Part shown: positions 44,958 to 54,893 of the stretch, piece after piece
How positions within the stretch are numbered: position 1 is the first letter of the stretch
Layout of the letters: every line of letters starts with the position of its first letter
Source: Ascochyta rabiei
Taxonomy: Eukaryota > Ascomycota > Dothideomycetes > Pleosporales > Didymellaceae
Direction: 5' to 3'
Assembly: GCF_004011695.2 (NCBI RefSeq)
Contig: NC_082407.1
Span: 2,108,001 to 2,172,000, forward strand
DNA length: 64,000 nt
Program-made: the position numbers and the translations under genes
Notes under the pieces: generated by a model
What the model was told of the DNA's origin: nothing
Database searches by the model: none
What the model saw: the letters and a program-made list of their open reading frames with translations, nothing else

Positions 44958-45050
44958 GCGACAGCGGACGGGCTGGTGGGCGACAGCGGACGGGCTGGTG
45001 GGCGGCAGCGGACGGGCTGGTGGGCGGCAGCGGACGGGCTGGTGGGCAGC
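44958..45050 (+). repeat. 22-bp GC-rich tandem array, four units
   Basis: Units start at 44958, 44980, 45002 and 45024 with GCG(A/G)CAGCGGACGGGCTGG and then TGG; a fifth copy breaks off after 45046. It lies in the 603-bp region between the divergent methyltransferase and monooxygenase genes, which also must contain both promoters. Confidence 0.92.
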
Positions 45051-45382
45051 TGCTGGCCGCACCGCAAGTTAGAGTACAGAGCAGGTCGCCCATGGCCCCA
45101 TGGCGGGAGCTAGGCAACGCGCCCCCGCCTCACGAACCCGCCGTCTCGCTAGCACACGACCGGCGCATGCTCTCTGCAGAACGGCGCGTGCAGAACGGCG
45201 CGCTCGTCCGCTGAAGCAACGAGCGAGGGGAGGGCGCGCCGCTGCAGTCTGGTGCGCTGACAGACGGACCGATGACCCCCCGCTTCTGCCGCCCACAGGC
45301 CTGCCATGCACGACACTGTGTAGACGTCCAAGAGCCGTGTGCATCTCTGTGAGAAGACGAGTGTCGCCAGAACAGCTTCCCC

Positions 45383-46814
45383 ATGGCTGACGGAGCCACA
45401 CATGGCAGCGATGGCGTTCCACAGCCGTTGCCTGTGCTGCTCATTGGGTCTGGTGCGTGCATCCACGCTGCTCTCGCACGCCGTGCAACGCTGATGGAGC
45501 TGGAGAATAGGCAGCGCCGGCCTTGCTCTTGCACAAGGACTTCGAAAAGTGAGCAAGACAACGTCCGTTAGCATCGCTGTACTCTGGAACATCGATGCAG
45601 TGTTACATCATTCCCTTCCACCGACCCAGCTACCGTCGCGTCCAGCCTCGAGCACATCAGCTAACGGACAGCACTAGGCTGGCATACCCTGCACTGTCTT
45701 CGAAAAGAATGCCTCGCGCCACAGAGAAAGAGACTGGAACATGGGCCTGCACTGGGCTGCACCCGTCCTGCGCTCTCTCATCCCAGATGGCCAGTTCGAT
45801 GAGAAAGTGCAGAGCCTCCAAGTCGACCCTCACGTGCCCACCAAGGAGTTGGACGACCTTATATGGCTAAAAGGCGACTCTGGCGAGCGACTAGCAACCA
45901 TCACGTTCGGACCCTTCTACCGGCTACGGAGAAGTAAGCTGAGAGACCTCTTGTCCCAGAACCTCGACATCCAGTACGGAAAGCACCTCCAAAGCATCGC
46001 CTACTCCTCCTCCGGCCAATCCGTGACTGCCTGCTTCGCCGATGGTACCTCGGCTGAGGGGAGCCTCCTCGTCGGCGCTGACGGCGCTCGCTCAACGACA
46101 CGCTCCCTCCTCCTGGGCCCAGAACTCGGCGCCATTCATCCTATCCCTTACTGCGCAACCTTCATCCAGCACAAGTTCACCGCAGAGCAAGCCGTCTACC
46201 TGCGGAGCTTCCATCCGCTCTTCCTTGCTTCCGCCCACCCCAACAACACCTTTGCCTTCTTCGGCATGCACGACGCGCCCGACCCCACCGACCCCTCGTC
46301 CTGGACCTTCTTCTTCTACATCTCTTGGCCCTCCTCGCTCGAGGAGCAAGAAGCAACCAAGCACTGGACAGATGCCCAGCGCGTCAAGCAGCAGAGGGAG
46401 CTGGCAAATGCCTTCTGCGATCCTTGGAAGAGCGCGCTCCAATGGACGCCCGACGAGGCTTCGGCTTGGTATCTGGGGCTCACTGACTGGGATCCAGCGC
46501 TCGAGGGCCATCGATGGGATAACCACAATGGGTTGGTGACGCTGTTGGGTGATGCCTGTCATCCCATGACGTATCAGCGAGCGCAGGGCTTGAATCACAG
46601 CGTCACGGACGCGGGCAAGCTGAGGGATGCGCTGGTGAAGATTCAGGAGGGCGCAGCGCAGAAAGATGTCATCGATGCGTTTGAGGAGGAGATGCTCACA
46701 AGAGGTGGCACCGAGGTTAGGGAAGGAACGGCGAACACGGTCATGTTGCATGACTGGGAGAGGATCAAGGAGAGCCCGTTGTTCAAGAAGGGAATGAGGA
46801 AGACGGAGACTTGA
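45383..46814 (+). CDS. FAD-dependent monooxygenase (salicylate-hydroxylase-like)
   Basis: Exons 45383-45452, 45511-45548 (38 nt) and 45678-46814 give 414 aa. It is a class A flavin monooxygenase that should use NAD(P)H and O2 to hydroxylate an aromatic or polyene substrate. The Rossmann FAD motif is rebuilt by splicing: PVLLIGSGSAGLALAQGLRK, then AGIPCTVFEKNAS. The DG motif is LLVGADGARSTTR, and the second FAD motif is GDACHPMTYQRAQGLNH. In this last motif the usual Pro-x-x-Gly-Gln/Glu-Gly is changed but still recognisable. Length is typical (400-450 aa). Both introns are needed; the second is long (129 nt). The ATG at 45383 gives a short N-terminal arm before the first beta strand. Possible partner of the adjacent methyltransferase and hydrolase. 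Confidence 0.9.
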
Positions 46815-47284
46815 GTTGCTGTTTCCACTTTGCAGAGGTCCAAGATCCTACAGTAGTTCCAGCCTCCATTCAGCACACTCGATGTGATCTCGCACAACCT
46901 AGCACGAGTGTTGACCCTGTTGCGGTCGCGTGCGAGACGTTGTCTATCAACGTCTATTCAGATCTACGACAACGCACGGCTCGCCCAATTCAGACAGTCG
47001 AACAGGGCGCTCGCGGCAAAAGCTCAGCGTAACCACAGTCAGCTCACAAGCGAAAGCAGATGACAACTGATTCCAGATGATCAGGAACGCAAATACGAAA
47101 TGCACATGGGCACCGTAACACCCACCCACCCATCCACAAGCGCCATACACAAGCTCGAACATGACAATCTCAGCTCAACCCACCCACCCATCCATCCACA
47201 AGCGCCATACACAAGCTCGAACATGACAATCTCAGCTCAACCTAACTCGGCCCAGCCCAGCCCAGCCCAGCCCAGTCCATGCTT
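46815..47284. other. Intergenic with a tandem duplication
   Basis: About 470 bp. No gene is supported. It contains the 62-bp duplication and a CCCAG pentamer run (about 47251-47275), both close to the 3' end of the next gene. Confidence 0.5.
47119..47243 (+). repeat. 62-bp tandem duplication with CCCA-rich ends
   Basis: The segment CAAGCGCCATACACAAGC and its continuation to AATCTCAGCTCAA occurs twice, 62 bp apart, each copy preceded by CCCACCCACCCATC. The copies are almost identical, which implies a recent duplication. Confidence 0.9.
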
Positions 47285-49375
47285 CTACCGAGAGAGTATC
47301 CAGGCAACCTCCCCTTCGCCAACCCCGCTATCTCCACTGGCACGCCCATTCACTTTGTCATCGCAGTTGATGTACCCGGCAACATCCCGCGCATCAGCCG
47401 GTCCGACGAGGCGAATGCTCTGTTTCAGCTTCTCCGTCTTCACGTCCCGCTGGTGCTTCTTCCAAGCATCACGAGCGCTCTTCGCCTTCTCGAATAGATT
47501 CGATCTGCGCGGCGCGTCGTCCGGGCTTGCTCCAGCGCGCTGCTCGACTCCGTAGGATGCAGGCGGCGATGTGAGAGGCGAGCCGACGTTGTGAGAGCGT
47601 CGGCGTGTCTGGGGCGGACTGTAGGGTGAGGATGGGTAAGGCTCTTGGTGCGCCGGGGTGGCGAGTGAGGTCATCGAGCGCGAGAAGGAGGGTGGCGACG
47701 AGCTGGCGTCGATGAATGAGTGGAGGCGACTCTTGACGGCGGTGGTGGAGACTCCTTGGGACTGTGGTCGCGACTGGGTGCTTTGCCAGGAGCTGCGCCG
47801 CGAGGAATCGAAGCGGAATGGCGAGGAGGGGGGGAACTGGGGCGATGATGAGTCGGAGAGAGGTGAGGTGGGCGATTCGTTGGCTGTAGCTGGTCGGTGA
47901 GTTGAGGTGGGTGAGCTTCGTACCAGGGCGAGTCCGCCTGGGAGACGGAAGAGAGGTGTTGCTAGTTGAAAGGGTGCTTCGGAGCTTGCAAGTTTCTTGG
48001 AAGACTGGTTTGGATGTTGGAGTATTGGCGAGGAGATGATCAGAGGTCTTTCAGGTTCGGAGTCTCCGCATAGCACTTTACGTGACACCAAGTCCTTGCC
48101 GTGCTGAACAACATCTCTCAAGCTCATGTCTCTTTCCAACGAACAATCCACTTCGGACTCATGGCGACGTTGCTGCAAAGGCGCTTCAGACACGCTACAA
48201 GGTTTCTTAAGAGGCCCTATCTGCGAGTTTTTCTTTATGTGGCGACCGACCCACGAGCCCATCTTCTTGAAGTTCCTATGTGGTTCCGATAATGAAGAAG
48301 GTACTACTTGAGGGCGACGAGGAGCGTCTGCTGGCAACGAGACGCTTGACTCCTTTCTCCATGCTAGCGGCTGTGGTGTGATATCCCGATCTTTGGGTGG
48401 CGTGTTTGGTTTGGAACCTTCATCGTGCTTTGCAAGGTCATTCTTATACCGATAGGCAAGCACGTTGTGATAGTCCTGCGCCAAGCTCAGAGCTTGTGTC
48501 TTATGGCTGATCTCCGGATCCTCTATACTGGCAGTGCTATCGTCTGCCAAGATACTCCCCTTTCTGAACGTTGTGAGCCCGTGACCTTGTAGGTCTAGAT
48601 GAGCATTGTGTCTGGGCTGCAAAGAATCCGAACGTCGGGGATAACTTTCACACAGAGTGCCCTTGTCGCACGACGGACTCAGACGAAATGAAGGGCACGC
48701 TTTCTCCTTCGTCGTTCCATCTGAGAGGATGGAAGCAAGATCAAGGGGCATCGATAAGTCTGTCCTGGATTGTTCACGAGAGGCAGACTTAGAGACCTCC
48801 TCTGACAGACTCTCGCCACGTGTGCTATTCGAGTGTTTTGAGCCCACTGATGTGATACTGCCCTTCGGATCTTTCCCCGTCAAGACAGGATTCGACAATG
48901 ACAATGCCAGTCTGGATGGGTTGCGGGCTGGAATTCCCGGGACAACCGCAGTACGCTCGTGTATGGGATCCAACGGCGTTTGTGGAAATGAGCCGTTCTT
49001 CAGTTGCCAAAGAGTGGCATTCATTTGCATAGCTGCGATGTCTTCCGGTGGCTCTGGTATGATGGGAGAATAAGACCGAACCGCGAGAAAAGATGTCGAC
49101 TGATTTTGGGAGTCTTCGCCGTTGTCCCAATTAGATGGTGACTCCCATAAAGAAAATCCAGTGCTTCGAGACTGAGACTGAGTAGTCGCCACTGATGAAG
49201 AGGATGATATCCTGTGCAGAGGTGGAATCGAGGGTAAAGGCTTGTCGGAGCTTGCGTAGTTTTCTTTAGCCCGAGCAAAAGAAGTAAAAGATCGTACTGG
49301 TTGCTCCATACCCTTTAGGTGTGAAGAATATAGCATGTTCTGTCTGTCCGGAGACGGTATCTTCTGTGGGCTCAT
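47285..49375 (-). CDS. Uncharacterised Ser/Pro-rich fungal protein, 696 aa
   Basis: Single exon, 696 aa from ATG 49375. It is mostly disordered, rich in Ser, Pro and Arg with many SP/TP sites, and has no signal peptide or membrane helix. Recognisable short blocks are FARAKENYASSDKPLPSIPP near residue 35, MNATLWQLKNGSFP near 115, SLAQDYHNVLAYRY near 300 and a basic helical C-terminal block ARDAWKKHQRDVKTEKLKQ followed by IRLVGPADARDVAGYI. I have seen similar C-terminal blocks in hypothetical proteins of other filamentous ascomycetes, but no function is known to me. Composition suggests a phosphorylated cytoskeletal or signalling scaffold; this is a guess. The 3' end is convergent with the monooxygenase gene. 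Confidence 0.75.
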   Translation of the reverse strand: MSPQKIPSPDRQNMLYSSHLKGMEQPVRSFTSFARAKENYASSDKPLPSIPPLHRISSSSSVATTQSQSRSTGFSLWESPSNWDNGEDSQNQSTSFLAVRSYSPIIPEPPEDIAAMQMNATLWQLKNGSFPQTPLDPIHERTAVVPGIPARNPSRLALSLSNPVLTGKDPKGSITSVGSKHSNSTRGESLSEEVSKSASREQSRTDLSMPLDLASILSDGTTKEKACPSFRLSPSCDKGTLCESYPRRSDSLQPRHNAHLDLQGHGLTTFRKGSILADDSTASIEDPEISHKTQALSLAQDYHNVLAYRYKNDLAKHDEGSKPNTPPKDRDITPQPLAWRKESSVSLPADAPRRPQVVPSSLSEPHRNFKKMGSWVGRHIKKNSQIGPLKKPCSVSEAPLQQRRHESEVDCSLERDMSLRDVVQHGKDLVSRKVLCGDSEPERPLIISSPILQHPNQSSKKLASSEAPFQLATPLFRLPGGLALVRSSPTSTHRPATANESPTSPLSDSSSPQFPPSSPFRFDSSRRSSWQSTQSRPQSQGVSTTAVKSRLHSFIDASSSPPSFSRSMTSLATPAHQEPYPSSPYSPPQTRRRSHNVGSPLTSPPASYGVEQRAGASPDDAPRRSNLFEKAKSARDAWKKHQRDVKTEKLKQSIRLVGPADARDVAGYINCDDKVNGRASGDSGVGEGEVAWILSR

Positions 49376-50208
49376 TCCTCGACTTTTGCGAACGGCGCAG
49401 GCGGAGAGCGAAGGCTACTTTACCTCGATCTTCTCCCAGAACTAGCCTGACAAAGACCTTTGGTGGGCGCCATCGCACGTGGCTGAGTACACAGACTCAA
49501 TACTGACATGTGTCAAATGTGGAACAAAGGCCCAAAACAAACAGTCCTGTCAAGGTTGCATGACCGCACGTAGCTCGAACGTTGCCTGGCTGGTCACACT
49601 CGCTAAAGTCTTGTGTTCCTTTCGAGATACGTTTCAGGTGTTGCGAGTCCAGCCTCTTGCCAAAGAATGAGTGCTTCCGCTATAAACGAAAACGCGAGGT
49701 GACCGTCGTGCACACCAACAGCGAGTAGGCGGGGGCAATTCTTTTGCATAAACAAGGCGCTGTAAAGTACACTTTCTCGACCCTGTGTGCTTACTCCCTG
49801 CTTTTTTTCACGTACGCTCGACAAGATGATGGGGTTGGAGGTGATATCCTTGGAGGGACGCACTGAGGAACAATCGCCGCTTCCGGGAGTGGTCCTGGCG
49901 CGAGGTGGGGCCAGCTACTCAAGGCTTGGCCCTCCAACACCACAATTATCTCACCAAACTTGAGGTCTCGAGCTCTTCGTTTGTTTAAAGCTGAGGAGAT
50001 CTTCGACTATATCGGATGTGAAACCAAATGGTAGCTTCACATTTCAGTCTCACCAAAAGTTCTTACATCGGTTTCAGTAATCCCTTTTGCACAGAACAAC
50101 CAAGAAATTCGATGCGAGGGTATGTGACAATCGTCGCGCGCATCTACTCATGAGTTCGCTTATATGTCGAGACCAGCCGATCAGTGTTTTCAGGTTCTGC
50201 AACCAGAT
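49376..50208. other. Intergenic, nothing recognised
   Basis: About 830 bp between the 5' end of the Ser/Pro-rich gene and the 3' end of the small Lsb1-like gene. Only short random frames are present, with no repeat array. Confidence 0.5.
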
Positions 50209-50673
50209 CTAAAACTTCCTCATCACATCGTTCACCAAATCAGCACCAAACGTCGCACCCGCTCCGTAGACTGCCGCGTTACCAAACTTGTGAGCCAGCT
50301 TCCCTGCCCACTCATGATGCTGTAATGATGATCAGCCCTGGGACTTCTTGTTCAAGGGAGGCATGTTCTACCTTGGGGTTCTGAGGATGCGCAGGGTTGT
50401 TAGGGTCCTGTGCTTGCTGTGCAATCAACGCTGGGTTGAACTGCTGATTGCCATTGACGTATCGAGGGTCAATGTACTGGGACGGTTGGCCGTTAGGTTG
50501 CTACATTCATTAACATCTCTGAGTGGCTTTCCGGATGCGATTCATCTCACCGGTAATTGGGCTTGGATTGACTGCATCTGTGGGGGAGCTATGACACCCT
50601 GTGAAGCAAGGTATTGCAGCTCGTTCTGGATGGTGTTGAGAGAGCGAGTGACGCCTGCCTGATCGTAACCCAT
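50209..50673 (-). CDS. Small Lsb1/Pin3-like protein lacking the SH3 domain
   Basis: Exons 50673-50551, 50500-50372 and 50319-50209 give 120 aa. All three junctions are phase 0 with GTGAGA and GTAGAA donors and TGTAG and TACAG acceptors. Residues 1-41 (VTRSLNTIQNELQYLASQGVI then APPQMQSIQAQLP) resemble the N-terminal helical arm of fungal Lsb1/Pin3 proteins, which bind the WASP homologue Las17 through an SH3 domain. The middle is Gln/Asn/Pro-rich. The tail HEWAGKLAHKFGNAAVYGAG with ATFGADLVNDVMRKF resembles the glycine-rich amphipathic tail found in the same fungal proteins. No SH3 domain lies between them. It may be a distinct short family or a partial paralogue. Start chosen at the first ATG in front of the conserved arm. 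Confidence 0.75.
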
Positions 50674-51047
50674 TTTTCGATGTTCCTCGAGGTGTGAGGT
50701 AGAGTGGTGTAAGAAAAGCTTTGGTGATACTTGGCAATGATATCGGACGGAGGGGTCGTCTGGTTGACTTGCGACTGGTTCGTAGTGGGTTACGTCACGC
50801 ACTAGTGATTACGATCGATCATGGACCCAATCTCGGTGGTATTGTAGAGCTTCACCAGTGCAACTGTGTTTATTGTTCGTTTTGTGGATATAACTGACAG
50901 CTCGTCGATGCAAAGGCATACGTAATGTGACTGTGAATTGTTGAATTCTGTGAATTGGGTATATAACGTTTAAATGCACCAGCCCGCCATTTGTCTTCAC
51001 TAGGGAAATCTTCCAAATGCTTTCGAACGGGGAGAGGCCCTGTTTCA

Positions 51048-51858
51048 TTAGTGGTCGCCTCGACCTCTGCCTCTTCCTCTACCTCCACGTTTGTTTCCTC
51101 TCCAACCGCCCCTGCCACCACGTCCGCCACGAAATCCTCGTCCGTCGTCTCTTTCACGCTCCTCCTCTTCCCTCCTCATCATCTCTCGCTCTCGCTCTAA
51201 ACGTTCTGCCTCAAGCTCCTCTGGGCTCTTCTCAATGCGTACCTCTGGCTTCTTGAGATCCGTAGGGAATCTTGGGTGCGCCCCGTCTTTGCACTGTGGC
51301 CCTGCGGGACAAAAGCCACACAAGTAAAACGGACAAATTCTCTCTTTCTTATTGTGCTTGAGCGCGCAGTGTGGTCCAAGCGGGCAGAACCCCCGGTCGT
51401 AGTGCGGACAAGATGGGCGCTTGGCCTCGGGATCGATGTGGAGGTACAGGCAGTCGTCGCCGTTCGAGCACGTCTGGGTTCGTGCGTAGTATGAACATTC
51501 AGGCATTCGTCGCAGGTTGTATTCGTGTAAGAACTCGCAGGTCTCGCCCTTCTTACATAGGCCGCGCAGCCAATGTTTACAGACTAGACTGTGGGCACAG
51601 TGTCAGTTATCGCATCTCAACAGGCGCTGAGGCTCAGAAAACATACTTGTTGTATGAAGACGAGACAGGATGCTTGTCAGGACACCGACTACCTAGCGGG
51701 CAGTGCCCTTGTAGATACGCTTTGCAGGATGGCCGGTTGGGATTAAGGCCGAAACGGTACTCTCGTCGCAAAAAGTCGCTAAAGTTGAAGCTGTATTGAG
51801 CTTTCCCAGTGTCTTCAAGCTGCTGGTCGAGTGCTACCGGGGTCTGCACCTCCGTCAT
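51048..51858 (-). CDS. yth1: mRNA 3'-end processing zinc-finger protein Yth1 (CPSF30)
   Basis: Exons 51858-51647 and 51588-51048 give 250 aa. It is a subunit of the cleavage and polyadenylation factor that recognises the polyadenylation signal and binds Fip1 in the nucleus. Five CCCH zinc fingers are visible: [77 protein letters not shown] and [20 protein letters not shown]. The second finger spans nothing but begins directly after the intron, which restores it. The C-terminus is a charged helix followed by an Arg/Gly (RGG) tail. Length is typical for filamentous fungi. The intron (51646-51589) has a GTATGT donor and CACAG acceptor. Confidence 0.96.
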
Positions 51859-53186
51859 GGTAGAGAACTGCGCGCGAGGGTGCTAGTCTTGAAAGTTCGT
51901 GGTACAAATTGTTCAGAGGGTTGATAAGACTCGGAGCGGAAGCTGGCAGACAGCGATTGCCAGTACCAGTGCCAAGGTTGGTATGGTGGAAGTAATGTGC
52001 TGGTCAATCACTGTAGAGGCGACGCGTTTACTAGCGCGCTTGCCAAGATCCCCAAATGCACCTTTATCGTGGCCTTGCCGCCTCGCGTCCACATCATGTT
52101 GTATTCCACCTGCACGTCTCCGCGAACGAACACTCAATACCTAAAGGGACTGTTGGTCGGATGAATGGCTAAATTGAAATTCATTGCGAATGAAAGCTTG
52201 ATTGACTCTCCACTGATGCAGAGAACCATGAGGCCTCGGATTCATATTTCGCCATGGCTGCATATCGAGCTTCTATAACTGCAGCTTTTCATTTCCCAGT
52301 CGTGTGGTTGTTGGTAACTTCATCGGGCGTGGACCTGCATACAACGTGTTTCCATCTCGACCGGATCCTTCACCTGCGTTGTTCAACACCCATCATGAGC
52401 AAGTAGCTAACTTCACCCTTCAGCAGGAGACAAACACTGTGCAAGAGCTACTGTACAATTTTTCTAGAATAACTTTATGTTTGACTCTACACGTCCAATT
52501 ATGGCGTCAGCAGATGAATTAATTCCAAATCCTTCGCGACGATGCTATTTGGATTATGGTCAAAGGTTTTCTCTGCGACCTTGGAGCCAGCCCTGGTTAT
52601 AGCTTCGAAGATCTCAAAGCCACGGCTGACACCGGCTACGATGAAAAGGGAGGCTATAGAAGATGCAAATAGCCGCTGATTGTTCTGACTTCCTGCTTGG
52701 TCTTCAGCATCGATTAGAGGACTCTTGAAATGCGAAAACAGCTTTTGCACCCCTACCGGAGACACTTTACTCTTTGGTATACGGGACGCAGTTCTTCGGC
52801 CTCTAGTGGGGATCAGCGGGTATGCGACTGTTACGGCTATCGACTGCCAGATCGTATGTGTGTTCAGCTAGCCCATATTGCTCGACATCACTCCGACCCA
52901 TAGCATGTCGTCCACCCTCACCTATCTCCAATTGACACGCCTGTAATGCATGAACGACACAGTAGTTAAAAAGGGTGAGCGTCCGCATTCTTGGCCAGAC
53001 GATTCTCCATTGTAACTTATGATTGATAAAGGCGAGAGACCTCGACCATGCAACTGTGGTCGTCTTCCCAATCTTCATCATATTTCAGGTCAGAAGTCTT
53101 GGCTGCTATCCGTCAGCCCTGTACTCTGGACGTGCAGCACCTATTACGTGGCTAAGCGGCAGCTAGTGGAAGATTGACGACCGATC
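51859..53186. other. Intergenic, no supported gene
   Basis: About 1.3 kb between the divergent Yth1 and chitinase genes. Minus-strand frames at 52499-52765 and 52806-53081 have some protein-like composition, but the first has no ATG and no splice pair joins them convincingly. Both promoters of the flanking genes must be in this region. Confidence 0.45.
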
Positions 53187-54483
53187 ATGAGCGGAACCTT
53201 CTACAATCATCCCCCACGCAATCACGACACCTACTTTTCTACATCACCATTAATTATGTACTGGAACGGTGTTTACTACCCCAATTGGCGCATCTATCGC
53301 GACCAACCACCAGCCACATTAAATTATAATGTCATTTCTCACGTCTTCTACGCCTTTGCCTGGTGAGTTGCTTGTTTTCGCATTGTGGCTGTGCACTAGC
53401 TAACAATAGTTCCAGGGTCAAGGAAGATGGCACAGTATACGTACGATAATTCTTACGGAACGAAAACTCTGCTGACAAGCCTGTAGCTCAGCGACGAATG
53501 GGCAGATGCTCAAATCGAAGTGCCAGGCTACGAGGATGTTCCCGCTACCAAGGGCTGCTTGAACTCCCTGGCCGAACTGAAGAAGAAGTATACCAGACTG
53601 CGAGTGGTGCTTTCGGTCGGCGGTGGCGGCGAGGGCAGCAAGCCTTTTGCCGGAGTCGCTCGAGACCCAGCTAAGCGCGATCAATTTGCACGATCATCGT
53701 TGGAGCTAGTCCAGCGATTCGGAATCGATGGAATCGACAGTGAGCTCCGACTCAGCTGTCCAGTTATCTGATGATTTGCTAACAACGTTCTTAGTCGATT
53801 GGGAGCATCCTGAAGATAGAAGCCAGGGCGAGGACTACATTGCCCTGCTGGCGGCACTACGACAGTATCTACCTGGACCTCAATACACCTTGTCTTCGGC
53901 CCTCCCTGCTGGAGAGTGGGCTCTGCAACACATCAACCTACACCAGGCCTCCTACTACCTGGATATGATCAACCTCATGGCCTACGACTACTCTGGCCCT
54001 TGGGTGAGTAAATGCGGTCATCAAGCTCAGCTCTTCACGCCTCAATCTCCGCATAGCGCAGAAGCTGCAATCTCCTGTCATTCTGCCGTCTCGTACATGA
54101 TGCGGCAGGGAGTGCCACCCAACAAAATTATTCTGGGTGTGCCTGCTTACGGCCGATCGTTCACTGGGACGCGCGGGGTGGGACATTCGTTCTCTGGTCA
54201 GGCAGGAGAAGAGGGCACTTTTGAGTACCGGGATCTGCCTCGACCTGGCTCTGAAGAACATGTCGATGAGCGCGTTGGTGCAGCCTACTGCATGGGCGGC
54301 GATGGCGGTTTTGTCACCTATGACAACCCTCAAACGGTCAAGATGAAAGCCAACTACGTGCGACAGACTGGACTAGGAGGTCTTTTCTACTGGACTGGAA
54401 CTGGTGATGCAAGTTCTATCACAGAGAAAGACCGCAGTCTGGTGTGGAACGGTTTTCTCGGCCTCTTCCCGCAGCAGTCTTGA
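53187..54483 (+). CDS. Glycoside hydrolase family 18 chitinase, no signal peptide
   Basis: Exons 53187-53362, 53416-53440 (25 nt), 53487-53739 and 53795-54483 give 380 aa. GH18 enzymes cleave beta-1,4 bonds of chitin with retention. The first strand segment is MYWNGVYYPNWRIYRDQ, the SxGG motif appears as LSVGGGG, and the catalytic motif is rebuilt by splicing as FGIDGIDIDWEHP, with the acid/base Glu present. MINLMAYDYSGPW and the GVPAYGRSF block follow, and the C-terminal Trp region is GGLFYWTGTGD. It matches subgroup A (bacterial/class V-type) chitinases. The N-terminus lacks a signal peptide and carbohydrate-binding module, so an intracellular or non-classically exported enzyme active in wall turnover or autolysis is likely. 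The 25-nt exon encodes VKEDGTVY. Confidence 0.92.
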
Positions 54484-54893
54484 TCTAGGTCTGGTTCTAC
54501 TTCTCGTCCACGAGCATTGCCATTCTATTTTTTCTGGAGAAAGGATACAAAAACTACAGTGTAGCATAGCGGTATCAATGTATCTACCCTACCCGATCTT
54601 TGACATGACAACCGTTGAACCCTGTATGACGTCTGTCCTCACACAAGACTGGGGGCTAGCGGGGAGCTTAGACTCGTACGCGAGGGTGGGACAGCCATAC
54701 CCTGCGACGTGACCAGAAGCTCTGATCAACCTCACATTGCTGACTGTTTTGCGACAACGGAATTTGAGTCGTTACTTTCGCCCTCCAACAACACGTTCTG
54801 AACCATCTTCCCCCGTTGCAAAACTTGCAGCTGCGACGTAACTGGCTGCGGACCGCGAGTGTACGCGGCTCAATGCAGGCCTAACTGCACTTC

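Noticed and set aside
44315..45214. 299-codon plus-strand RGG/VRGG-repeat frame
   Set aside because: It is the reverse complement of the 27-bp array that codes for the methyltransferase arm, and no catalytic or RNA-binding domain follows; the minus-strand frame has a real enzyme domain attached.
52499..53081. Two minus-strand frames with protein-like composition between Yth1 and the chitinase
   Set aside because: The lower one starts only at GTG, and the only donor/acceptor pair that would join them leaves an intron near 32 nt, shorter than any other in the window.
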